Origin: Halichondria panicea
Taxonomy: Eukaryota > Porifera > Demospongiae > Suberitida > Halichondriidae
Direction: 5' to 3'
NCBI RefSeq assembly: GCF_963675165.1
Contig: NC_087377.1
Coordinates: forward strand, 4,774,042-4,838,041
Length of the DNA stretch: 64,000 nt
Numbering within the stretch: the first letter of the stretch is position 1; each line of letters opens with the position of its first letter. This document shows positions 21,281 to 31,600 of the stretch, piece after piece. The translations under genes and the position numbers were made by a program. The notes under the pieces were generated by a model. That model ran no database searches. It saw only the letters and a program-made list of their open reading frames with translations, and was not told the DNA's origin.

Positions 21281-22260
21281 GTTAGGGAAAGAGTCACACT
21301 CTGCACGCGGCAGTACTCACTGTACCTTAGGTCGATCCTATTTTTATCTGACGTCCAATGGATCGATCATCATCAGCATCCAACAGAGGGAACAATTGAC
21401 TCTCACGAATCTAACAAGTGAGAGAACAATTAGACCACTCACTCACTAGTAGATAATTCCATCATAAAAATTATTATCTTTAACATTTTTATTTCTTCAA
21501 ATCAACTTGAGCTGCAATAATTGATCGTGTATGTACAGTCTTGTAGCACTACTAAATACACACATTATCTTGGAGACTGACACAAGTTATGGGGCTCTCA
21601 AACTTAGGCCTGATTTAACACAACGCTTTCCCCATAAAATGTATAATTTAAGCAACTTTCAGGAGGTCATAACTTCACTAAAAAGCAATCAATATCAAAA
21701 CTAAGAGATGCATTCTGTAACTCTAGACAAGGCCTATCACATGACATGCTCAGATCACAGTTCTGGTGGGGGAAAGAGTCACACTCTGCACACGGCAGTA
21801 CTCACTATTTCTTAATTGTGTACCTTTATCTGCAGTGCAAGACGTCGTCCAATGGGTCGTACGCAAACTCCACAGTGTCACCTTGTAACTTTTCCATCAT
21901 ATGTTGTCATAGCAACTTGTCACTGACTCCGCCCCTCTCGTGCTCTCCATCACTGTACACAATGAAGTAACGGGTCAACAAATGTGTAGCAATGGATGCA
22001 TTTGATACAGAGGCTGTATAGTTTGATCACTAGTAATGATATCTATTAGCAGATATTGAATGCCAGTCATCTAAAGCAGCCTATACACTATACTACTAGG
22101 TGGTCCACTTTTGATCATGACTAGCCACTCACTTGTACTCGCTGCGATGCTCTTTGCCTCGTGATCCATTGCTGCTGGTACTTTGGAGCAGTATCCACCC
22201 TTGTTGAAGCTCCTAGAGGGAAGGACAAGTGAATGCTTTTCCTCACCAGCCGTCTCCATC

Positions 22261-22577
22261 TAGTTGGGCGGAGCCCGACCGTCCCTGACGGGAGGTCGGG
22301 TTGCAAGCCTATCTGGAATTTGTTCTGCGCATTATGTAGTACTGCTATGAATATTATTATTCTCAAGTGGGTGTTAACCGACTTGATGACGTATAAACCA
22401 CAGGATGGCACAGCAATACTGCATGCGGTTTTGCAACTAGATGCAAGCGGAAGTGTAACCAAGCCACGTGAAAAATGCTGCAATCTGATAGGGCGCCACT
22501 ATAGTGGCGCTAGAACAAATCCCAGATAGGCTTGCAACCCGACCTCCCGTCAGGGACGGTCGGGCTCCGCCCAACTA
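22261..22577. mobile_element. MITE with about 67-bp inverted repeats and 9-bp TSD
   Basis: 317 bp starting TAGTTGGGCGGAGCCC and ending with the complement; the arms match over about 67 bp with one or two differences. The perfect 9-bp target duplication GTCTCCATC lies at 22252-22260 and 22578-22586. The duplication size suggests a Mutator-like element, though the ends differ from the TAGCCTC family. No coding content. Confidence 0.88.
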
Positions 22578-23203
22578 GTCTCCATCGGTGTGTGAGCGTG
22601 TCTGGTAAAGGGTCATCAAATCTACAAAATGAAACATATTTTGTCTAATGATTTGACGATCCTTTACCCACTGGCCATGTGGTGCATTCATTACAGTTCT
22701 AATACTCTGATAGCCTCGACTCCAGCCCCTTGAATAGTGGGCCTGGTATTTACTGTTGGCGCGTGGGTGGACATATAAAAAAAACAGAAAAAAGAAAAAG
22801 GAGAGGCTACCTCTCTGTATATACTGTAGACAGAGACAGCTAAGTAAAACATCAGCTCTGTAGATTTATTCATTAACTTGAGGCTCGGATCGGATACACA
22901 CTCAGGCGACAAGTTAATCTCATAAGAAATTAGTTAAACCTGTGGGTAAAAAATAAATGTGGATAAGTACAGTGGCTGTGACGTAACATAATGTGAGGAC
23001 TACTTATTGATTTACACAATAGATTTACCATTGAAAGCACTATCCATTAATACACACTCAAGCAACAAGTCCGGATACACACTCAAGCAACAAGTCCCTC
23101 GGATCGGATACACACAAGTCCCTCGGATTGTAAACACATTCAGGCCACACAGTTCTCGGATCAGATACCACGTACTTACTCTGTGACCAATTTTCGGCAA
23201 ATG

Positions 23204-23563
23204 TCACAACAATACTTCCTTCAAGAGAGAATGGAACTGAACGTCGAACAGACACACCAACACTTTGAAGATGGCTTCACTCAGAGAAACAAGAGGAGAA
23301 ATCACCATCACAACACTTCTTTCAGAGAGAGGTGCACTGGTCCTATCAAGCTTCACATCAATCAAGAAAGGGAGTGTCTGGAAAGCAGATGGACTTGTTC
23401 TGGGACTTGCCATAGCCGGTCGGTACGGTACCCACATAAACACCAGCCGGCGTACAGACACTTCAACGCCTCCAGCTGCTTGTCTTTCAAGACTAGACCT
23501 GGTTTTCCAACACAGGATAACGCGTACGCGAGAGCAGAAGAGAAGGTAGCAGCCATTACACAA
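23204..23563 (-). pseudogene. Fragment of a RecQ-like DNA helicase, frameshifted
   Basis: On the minus strand, going down from 23563, one frame reads LKDKQLEALKCLYAG. A second frame over 23420-23440 holds PTGYGKS, the helicase Walker A motif. A third frame reads SERSVVMVISPLVSL, the motif Ia region (ISPL.SL). Together they match the order of the start of a RecQ helicase domain (Q-rich entry, motif I, motif Ia). No single frame spans them and nothing further downstream is seen, so this is a broken fragment, perhaps a retro- or transposon-carried copy. Confidence 0.5.
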
Positions 23564-23679
23564 CTTGGACTAGATTTCTTTTTTCAATGACATCATTATA
23601 AATGAAACGGATATCAATGTTTTACAACTAAATGCGGAATAAGAATACTGATACAAAGTTGGAACCCCCCCCAGCCTAA

Positions 23680-26117
23680 CAACCGTGAAGGATGTCCTAA
23701 TTTCCAAACACCCCAACGCAGTTAGAGCATCCTCAGACACGATCATGAGTGGGTCCCCTCCAGACTGCCACCCAGTCATATTGTTGAGTCCATAGATGCT
23801 GCACTGATAAGGTCTACGTCCCTCAACACCCATGGGGCAGCTGGTCCCTCGGGGCTGGACGCCTATGCCTGGAGAAGGCTGTGTACATCATTCAAAACTG
23901 CTAGCCACTCTCTCTGTGAATCCCTAGCTCTCTCGGCCCGCCGCCTGTGTTCAGACTATGTCGACCCCTCCTGCGTATACCCCCTGCTGGCTAGCCGTCT
24001 CATAGCACTGGACAAGAACCCCGGGGTGAGACCGATAGGCATTGGTGAGACCCCAAGGAGAATCATCGCCAAGGCTGTTCTGTCCGTGACGAGGGGCGAT
24101 ATCCAGAACGCGGCAGGATCCGTTCAGCTGTGTGCAGGACAGACTGCAGGTGTCGAGGCAGCAGCCCATGCTGTTCAGAAATGTTTCCAACAAGATGAGA
24201 CAGAGGCAGCCCTACTAGTCGATGCGAGCAATGCTTTTAACTCGCTAAATCGGAATGTAGCTCTTCACAACATCAGATTTCTCTGCCCTTCCATCTCCAC
24301 CATGCTAATCAACACATACCGAGCTCCAACGGAGTTGTTCATAGACGGTGAGGTTATCTTCTCCAGGGAGGGGACTACGCAGGGAGATCCCCTGGCTATG
24401 CCAATGTATGCCATCGCAACCATCCCACTGATAAGGAGACTACCTGCCTCTGTCACACAGATGTGGTATGCTGATGACGCAGCTGCCCTGGGAACTGTTG
24501 GTGAGCTTCGCAACTGGTGGGACAACCTCACCAACCTAGGTCCTGGATTTGGCTACTTTGCAAATTCCACCAAGACATGGCTGATCACTAAAGACTACTG
24601 CCTCTCCAGAGCCACCGCTGCCTTCGCTGACACCAATGTCAATGTCACCAGCTCTGGACGACCATACCTGGGGGCCCCTCTGGGCTCTTCGGATTTTACA
24701 ACAGCTTTTGTGCGTGAAAAGGTAGACTTATGGTCAAACGAGTTGAAAACACTGTCAGAGATAGCCACCACTCAGCCTCATGCCGCTTATGCCGCATTTA
24801 CTCATGGATTCTACAGCAAATGGTCCCATCTATCCCGTATCGTGCCGAATCTGGGCAGTCAGTTTCAACCGCTGGAGAACATCCTACGCACTGTGTTCAT
24901 TCCCACCATCACTGGAAGACCACCCCCTAATGACACAGATAGGGATATCTTTGCCCTGCCCACAAGATTCGGGGGTCTGGGCCTAAGCAACCCAGCAAAA
25001 CAGTGTGATCTACAGTTCTCCGCTTCCCACTCCATTTCCAAGCCACTGATAGAGTCCATCCTGCTAAAAAATCCAGAATACTCCTTCGGGTGCATGGATG
25101 CCCAGCTGTCAGCCAAATCTGCCGTCAAACAGCTGCGCAGGGAACAATCCACCCTAGCAGCAGAAGAAATCAAGCAGCGTCTCACCCCTGCCAACACTAG
25201 GACGCTGGATCTCGCAAGCGAGAGAGGTGCCTCCAATTGGCTAACCTCACTACCGATCTCGGAGTTCGGCTTCAGTCTACACAAAGGTGCCTTTGTGGAT
25301 GCCCTATGTCTACGCTATGGTTGGACGCCTGGAGGTACGCCAATACTCTGCGACTGTGGTGCCAACTTCTCGGTCGAGCACGTCCTCTCCTGCCCCCGTG
25401 GAGGATTTCCTTCGATCCGCCACAATGAAATCAGGGATATCACTGCCGACCTACTCACAGAAATCTGTCATGATGTCTCGGTGGAACCTGATCTCCAACC
25501 CCTGACTGGCGAAACCCTTGCTCACAGAACCGCCAATATATCGGATGGTGCCAGACTTGATGTCTCCATGAAGTGGTTCTGGGGAGGACGCCAAGAGAAG
25601 ACATTCCTGGATGTCCGAGTGTTCAACCCACATGCTCCGTCAAACAAAAACTCTAGCATTGCAAACTGTTACAAAAAGCACGAAAATGAAAAAAAAAGAG
25701 CTTATGAGCAACAAATCCGAGATGTCGAACACTCAACCTTCACTCCAATAGTCCTTTCGGCCACAGGGGGCATGGCAAAACAGTCCACAACATTCTACAA
25801 GCGACTTGCCTCTCGTCTAGCTGAAAAATGGGAGCAGACATACTGCTCAACCCTGTACTGGCTACGTGCCCGCCTGTCTTTCTCTCTACTGAGATCTGCA
25901 ATACAATGTATCCGTGGCGCCCGCTCATCTAGGGGCCACGCTGTGAAGTCCTCGCCAATTGATCTGATCAGCAGCGAGGCAAGCCTCCACTCCTAGCTAC
26001 CTGGAGGAAAACTGGATATAATTTTTAACATTACAATTATTTTTCTTGACTTGCTCCCACTACTATCTTGTACATGCTTTGTTAAGTTTTCATAAAAAAA
26101 AAAAATAAAAAAAAATA
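23680..26117 (+). mobile_element. Non-LTR retroelement with restriction-like endonuclease, 5' truncated
   Basis: Coding similarity can be followed from about 23680 to the stop at 25996, then about 100 bp of 3' region and an A-rich tail (26093-26116). The reverse transcriptase is unrelated to the LINE at 6.7-15 kb. The 5' part carries one frameshift near 23784 and an in-frame stop upstream, while the downstream 656 codons are intact. The 5' boundary is estimated. Confidence 0.7.
23726..25996 (+). CDS. Reverse transcriptase with C-terminal restriction-like nuclease (retroelement)
   Basis: From the ATG at 24026 the frame is open for 656 residues; it is also open back to 23726 (segment GAAGPSGLDAYAWRRLC), so the natural protein starts further upstream. 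RT blocks: KNPGVRPIGIGETPRRI just upstream of and around the ATG, LLVDASNAFNSLN (motif A), GTTQGDPLAMPMYAI (motif B) and WYADDAAAL (motif C, YADD). Near residue 440 is CDCGANFSVEHVLSC, a Cys/His knuckle. Residues about 500-545 contain DGARLDVSMKW and KTFLDVRVFNPHA, a plausible PD-(D/E)XK nuclease core. Knuckle plus nuclease after the RT is the R2/CRE-type arrangement; which clade I cannot say. All catalytic motifs are present in this copy. Confidence 0.75.
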   Translation, partial: SILRHDHEWVPSRLPPSHIVESIDAALIRSTSLNTHGAAGPSGLDAYAWRRLCTSFKTASHSLCESLALSARRLCSDYVDPSCVYPLLASRLIALDKNPGVRPIGIGETPRRIIAKAVLSVTRGDIQNAAGSVQLCAGQTAGVEAAAHAVQKCFQQDETEAALLVDASNAFNSLNRNVALHNIRFLCPSISTMLINTYRAPTELFIDGEVIFSREGTTQGDPLAMPMYAIATIPLIRRLPASVTQMWYADDAAALGTVGELRNWWDNLTNLGPGFGYFANSTKTWLITKDYCLSRATAAFADTNVNVTSSGRPYLGAPLGSSDFTTAFVREKVDLWSNELKTLSEIATTQPHAAYAAFTHGFYSKWSHLSRIVPNLGSQFQPLENILRTVFIPTITGRPPPNDTDRDIFALPTRFGGLGLSNPAKQCDLQFSASHSISKPLIESILLKNPEYSFGCMDAQLSAKSAVKQLRREQSTLAAEEIKQRLTPANTRTLDLASERGASNWLTSLPISEFGFSLHKGAFVDALCLRYGWTPGGTPILCDCGANFSVEHVLSCPRGGFPSIRHNEIRDITADLLTEICHDVSVEPDLQPLTGETLAHRTANISDGARLDVSMKWFWGGRQEKTFLDVRVFNPHAPSNKNSSIANCYKKHENEKKRAYEQQIRDVEHSTFTPIVLSATGGMAKQSTTFYKRLASRLAEKWEQTYCSTLYWLRARLSFSLLRSAIQCIRGARSSRGHAVKSSPIDLISSEASLHS

Positions 26118-26934
26118 TATATACTACAATTTACGATTACCAAGATTCTTGGTAATTCTGGCGCATGCGTAAACAGTGTTTACCAGGCCGCCTTTCTCAG
26201 CGGCCTGGAATCGAGGCTAATACTCTGAGAGCACATCCATTGGAGTGGTCCTACTAGCTAGCACGGTGCACTGGACACAATGGACCAACACTCTGACTCA
26301 GGGGAAAGGTGAGCGCTACCTTAATATTACTAGACAATAATAATTGATGACTTATTAATTTTCAGTAGGACTTTTATGTATAGTTGAGATTGTTCATGCA
26401 ATTCTTTAGTTATTTGAAAAGCCTATCATTAATTTGCACAGCTTACTGCATACTGCTACTGAATCTCAACAAGCTGAAATGGCTACAAACTCTCCTGCAA
26501 TTCTGTGCACTTTGACCTCTGTGTTTGCTATCCCCCAGGTACAGGACACCTCAACATGACTCTGGTGTCACTCCAGTGTCGATCTGCTGTGTCAGTATGT
26601 ACCGTTTCAGCTCAGGTGACAACTATCTATACTGTATAATCATGATTAGGTGATAATGCCTCTCAATGTGTTGCCCCCCCCACGGGAGGTATGGGGAATT
26701 TGACTCTAATTTGACTCTTGAAGTGTTGTCCTCATACTGACTGGGGGATTAGACCTGGCCTTGCATATAGCCTTGCCTGGGTAAGACTCTCATAACCTGT
26801 TTTGATGTATGCAACTGCTTGAGGCTCAAACCCCGGCCAGTGTTGACTGGGGGTTTGGGGGATTTGAAGACAGAATCCTCCCCCACCATGGGGAAGCTTG
26901 ACCTGGGGTATAGTCAACTCCTTCATGTTAGCCC

Positions 26935-27295
26935 GACAAAACACATGCTATGGAGACTTTGGGGCCCATTAACTTGGCTGTATTATAGAGGGTGGCCTGC
27001 TAACACAGGTCCAAACACATGCTATGGAGACTTTGAGGTCCATTAACCTGGCTGTATTATAGAGGGTGGCCTGCTAACACAGGTCCAAACACATGCTATG
27101 GAGACTTTGGGGCCCATTAACCTGGCTGTATTATAGAGGGTGGCCTGCTAACACAGGTCCAAACACACGCTATGGAGACTTTGAGGTCCATTAACCTGGC
27201 TGTATTATAGAGGGTGGTCTGCTAATACAGGTCCAAAGACATGCTATGGAGACTTTGGGGCCCATTAACCTGGCTGTATTATAGAGGGTGCTTAT
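26935..27295. repeat. Minisatellite, about 74-bp unit, five copies
   Basis: ACATGCTATGGAGACTTT recurs about every 74 bp from 26941 to 27237. Copies alternate between GGGGCCCATTAA and GAGGTCCATTAA, suggesting a two-unit higher-order repeat. A fragment (CTGGCTGTATTATAGAGGGT) recurs at 28019-28038. It lies in an intron of the AAK1-tail locus. Confidence 0.85.
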
Positions 27296-28039
27296 TGATT
27301 ATACATTGGTGACCTTGAGTGTTTAAATTTTATATAATTATACATGTCCACACAGCGTTCCCTTGGTCCACTCCCTTCTCTGAAAAAAACTCGTCCTGTT
27401 GCTAAGAAACCAACCAGCCAATCAAAACCCTCCGTGACTATCACCCCTATCAACGCTACGAGGGCTATTGCCACAGCGGTTACCACGACAATCATTTCAT
27501 CTCGAGATCGACCTCGCGGAAGAGGTAACGGGTCTAAGTCGCCGCGGCAACAACGAGTATCAAACCTGAAACCGTCCAATCAGAATGCAGGATTCTATAA
27601 GACAGTGGACTGTGGATGCTTTTGGTCATGTCCCGTTCACTCCACAAAGAATAGGATCAGAGACCAACCTGACCACAGTGATGAGTGGGTGTGGGTGTGT
27701 GTGTGTGTGTGTGTGTTGTGTGCGTGTAGTGTTTTCCTTAATAGACTTTCTACTAGCTACCTAGAACGTTTTACGAGGGTTGATCAATTTGCTACAATAA
27801 AATTGCAAAACCTAAAATTATTGCTAGTAAATACACACGATCCTTGCCAGAACGCAATAACTAGATCGCAAAAGGTCAATTAATTTTCTCCTCCTTTGCA
27901 AAGGTTTGTCACCAGCAAATAATTATTCTAGTAATACGGTTCTTGCCTTATGTACAGAATGTTTATTGTGGTGACCCCTAGGCTGGGCAGAGGCTGACTC
28001 TGGGTCCCTTATTAAACCTGGCTGTATTATAGAGGGTGA

Positions 28040-28145
28040 TACCATACACACACACACACACACACACACACCCACACACACACACACTCACCCCCACACA
28101 CACCCTTATAGACACACACCTCACACACACACACACACACACACC
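28040..28145. repeat. CA microsatellite in intron
   Basis: Imperfect (CA)n with CCCACA and CTCACC interruptions, ending at the acceptor of the AAK1-tail terminal exon. Several other exons in this window also start directly after CA tracts (49934, 51023, 40984), where the tract supplies the final AG. Confidence 0.75.
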
Positions 28146-28691
28146 TCACAGACTGGCAGTCCATTTCCTACGGATGACTTTGGTAGCACTTCATTTGACG
28201 GACGTTCCTCTACCCCGCCCACTCATAATACTGCTGACAATGCAAGACGAGATTTGTTTGGAGCACCCCCCTTTGGAGAGGGTTCAAAGGTTACGAAGAC
28301 AATGACAACTGTAGATCAATTTGGAGCAGTTCCTTTTAGCTGAATTTTAATATTTATTTTTCCGTGTGTTATAAGTGTTGTTTTGTGTGTAGTAGGATCA
28401 CATGACTCCACTATTGACTGTGCATATAATTATTATAAATGGATTTTTATGTTCAGTGCTTTTACTTCATATGCAATTGCAATATCTTGTTGATCAAAAA
28501 TAGTGCAGTGCTTAATTAGCTTTGCTCAGAAAGCCCCGGCCGGAATGTGACACCTCTGAAAAAGGGGAGGATCTGAGCAATGATTATGTTTATAAACGGG
28601 GCGAAATTAGTGACAGAGCCAAAGGGTTGAGCAGTACGTTGTGTGTTCGAGAAAAAAGGGGCGAGTTTGACAGAGTTTGAACAAAGCTTCA

Positions 28692-31600
28692 ATGGCTGAA
28701 CAGGATTCAAAGTGAGTGAACATGTAGACTATAATTACTACTCATGGTAGCACCTTGTGATTGCATGGAGGGAGGCTCATTCCATTAGCAGAGTCAGTGC
28801 TATGATCAGAGGTGGAACACTGTACAGCAAAGTGACAGCTGGAAGTGTGCATGGTGTCACTTGTATAAACTATATACACATATCAAGTAATTCTCTGTAT
28901 GACTGATCCCCCAACCATCTATTGTGTACAGTGCTCAAAAGAAGCTAGCCGAGAACTTATACGAGGCTGTAGGCAATGATGATGTCATCAAAGTGCGGTC
29001 CCTATTGGGACAGGGGGCAGACCCCAACCACCAGCTCTACTGGAGTGACGAGTGGGGAGATAAGCTGCCTCCATTACACAAGGCTTGTTATGAGGGCTAC
29101 CTTGAGATTGTGAAGACACTAGTTACTCATGGAGCTCGTACTGATAAAGGTGGTGGGATGGACAACATGACTCCACTTCACTGTGCATGCTGGGGAGGTC
29201 ATAACGAGGTGGTGCAGTACTTGATCCAGGAGGTCGGATGTAGCACTGGTAAGTAGTTGTTGCATGTGTATTAATTAAAATAATAACTATGTAGGTCTAT
29301 AGCGAAAAAAATGTTTAGAGGTAAATTGTTCACGAATTTGCTCTTGCATTTGAGTAGTAAAACATTTGCCATTTGCGTACGTTAGTATATAGTATTACTT
29401 TTACGTATGATATTATGATACAGTAGAAATTATCGTGGCTTAATTGGTTGAAGTACACGAATATTTTGTTCCTCCTGCTGTCGCCACAATAATATCTGTG
29501 TTAGTGCTCGATCTGTTCCACAACAGATGTGAAGGATAAGTATAACTGGAATCCTCTTCACTGTGCTTGTGGGGGAGGAAGTAAAGACGTGGTACAGTAT
29601 CTGGTGGAGGAGAGGAAGATGGATGTTGGTGAGATCATAGATAAAAAAGAGAGTGATTGGAAATAGAAGTCAATAACGTCTACTTTTGTGCAAGGGGTGT
29701 GGCTTAATTTGTAAACTATCCGTGCTGCCAGCCTTCCAACGCTGTAAAATAAATGTTATAGCTGTTAAAACAAATCTAGACCCTTCCAAACCCTCCCAAA
29801 GCTTTGATACAATATGCCCCTCGCTGGTAGGCATCATACATGTATATACTGTCCGTAAATCTTGCCAGACACTACCCATTGTTCCAGCAGCCTCTATCAA
29901 CAACATTCAAAGTTACCTCATTACCCATTCCCCTTGTTACTGCTCGTAGTGCTTAATTTGAAATGTCAAAAAACCTTTTTCGATTGTTGTGAAGTAGCTA
30001 GAGGTGTACAAAGTTATACCCTTATTTCTACACCCACTCTTGTTCAGGTGTAACTGACAAGGATGGCGAGACTCCTCTTGACTTTGCTACACAAATGGGT
30101 TGCACTGAAATTGCTGACTATCTCAAGTCTCTACCACAACAATGTAAGCTCACTAGGATCATGAGTACACAGTGTGGTCCAATACAGCTACTCTCTCTAT
30201 ACAGTTGCTGTGACTGGAGACACTGACTCCAGGAGTGACGAGAATGGACCACCACCGACAAAGAAACAAAAAGGTGACTTGCTATTATTAATAGAAAACC
30301 TGCACATGTACGTAACTAGCTCATTCCTCCTCCAGTGACCTCTGACCCTCTCTCCGGTCAACAGACACCCAGTGCTGGCAATGAACAACCAGAAACAACT
30401 GGTAGGAGACTCTATTATAGCCCAACAATGATCATGTGCCTACCCATCTACTGTAGAACCAAGACCACTTTTTACACTGTGTTATATGACCTCAGATACT
30501 CCAAATGGTTCCACACAACTTTCAAGGGTTGACCAAACCTCATCAAGTGAGTAATACCAGGCTAGGGCATACAGTGCATGGGGAGGAAAGTGGATTAATT
30601 TACCCCCGCCCCCATAATGTTAGGGATATCCCCCTGGCTCACATGTGTATTCAATTACTACCTTGTATGATTGAGTATGCAAAGACAGCGTATATAAAGC
30701 CGCCCATGCAGAATTCGATCACCTATAAGAACACCTAATTAAACAAAAATTGTCCGAGGGTACATGCCCTATTGTTTGTGTTATAGCTGAAGTCACGTAT
30801 CATTCACTAGCCAATAATGCACAAATGTGCCAGTATGTATTCATTTGGTGTTTCTTAATTATTGTCAGCTGTGTCAACATTGCTGGTTGTGTTTGCAGAC
30901 ACTCCATTGACTGAGGAAGACTCTGATGCTCTAGAAAAGCTGCTCCTAGACAACAAAATCTCTTTGACTGGTGAAAGGACATATGAGACAGTTGAACACC
31001 ACCTTCGTGAGCTCGGACACAGGGAACTAGCTGCCAACCTCAGAGGAAACCTGGACAAAGGTGGGTAGTAGTTAGTAAGAGCTGTGGGTAGTAGTAGGTG
31101 GGTTGCTGTATTGAAGTTATACTCACCTGTGTTGAATGTTGCATTGCATGAAGCCCCTCAAGATGAAAGGGGGAGCATAACAATTTTAGTACTGTAGATA
31201 TGAGACCTTTTAAATGATATGTTTATAGTTGAATAGCACGATCGAGGGCATAACATAATAATCGGTCTTATATAGTCGTGGTAATAATGAGTTCATTCTT
31301 TTGCATTCCTTAGAATTAATGATATTCATAACTAATTTGATATCGAAAATAACCGCAATAAGTTGCAGTATCTGGATGCAGTTAATAGGTTGGTAATACA
31401 CCACCGACCATGTGTGTGCATGTACCGGATATATGCTTGATTAGACGCCGCTCTCAAATAGTAGCCTCCTTTGCTAGCAAAATGAAACATTTTGTAGATT
31501 ATTTAATATAGATATTGCATGTTGTGATACTTCCAACGAATATGTTACTGTATCGTTATACATTTTATGAGCTGCCTTACGTTGCTGTTCCATTTTTACG

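Larger units (their letters stand above)
26280..28343 (+). pseudogene. AAK1/BMP2K-like C-terminal tail exons
   Basis: A candidate first exon (26280-26308, MDQHSDSGE, donor GTGAGC), a second (26539-26615), a long one from 27356, and a terminal exon 28152-28343 after CACCTCACAG. The terminal exon encodes FPTDDFGS, RDLFGAPPF and DQFGAVPFS then stop, and 27604-27680 encodes DAFGHVPF in one frame. D-x-FG-x-x-PF repeats are a hallmark of AAK1/BMP2K tails. The long exon changes frame by one base near 27605 compared with its paralogue at 41 kb, and I could not match all exon phases, so it is probably broken or mis-modelled. No kinase domain lies upstream; 26.9-27.3 kb is a minisatellite. Confidence 0.5.

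Noticed and set aside
21068-21421. 117-codon frame
   Set aside because: Translation of a 54-58-bp tandem repeat followed by non-repeat DNA; no domain.
22121-22483. Overlapping frames on both strands across 22.1-22.5 kb
   Set aside because: They read through the left arm and centre of a 317-bp MITE; no domain. A short minus-strand exon at 22130-22250 is possible but unsupported.
22712-22812. Possible TAGCCTCG element of about 100 bp
   Set aside because: The ends match loosely (TAGCCTCGACTCCAG and GAGAGGCTA), but no target duplication or inverted arms were found.
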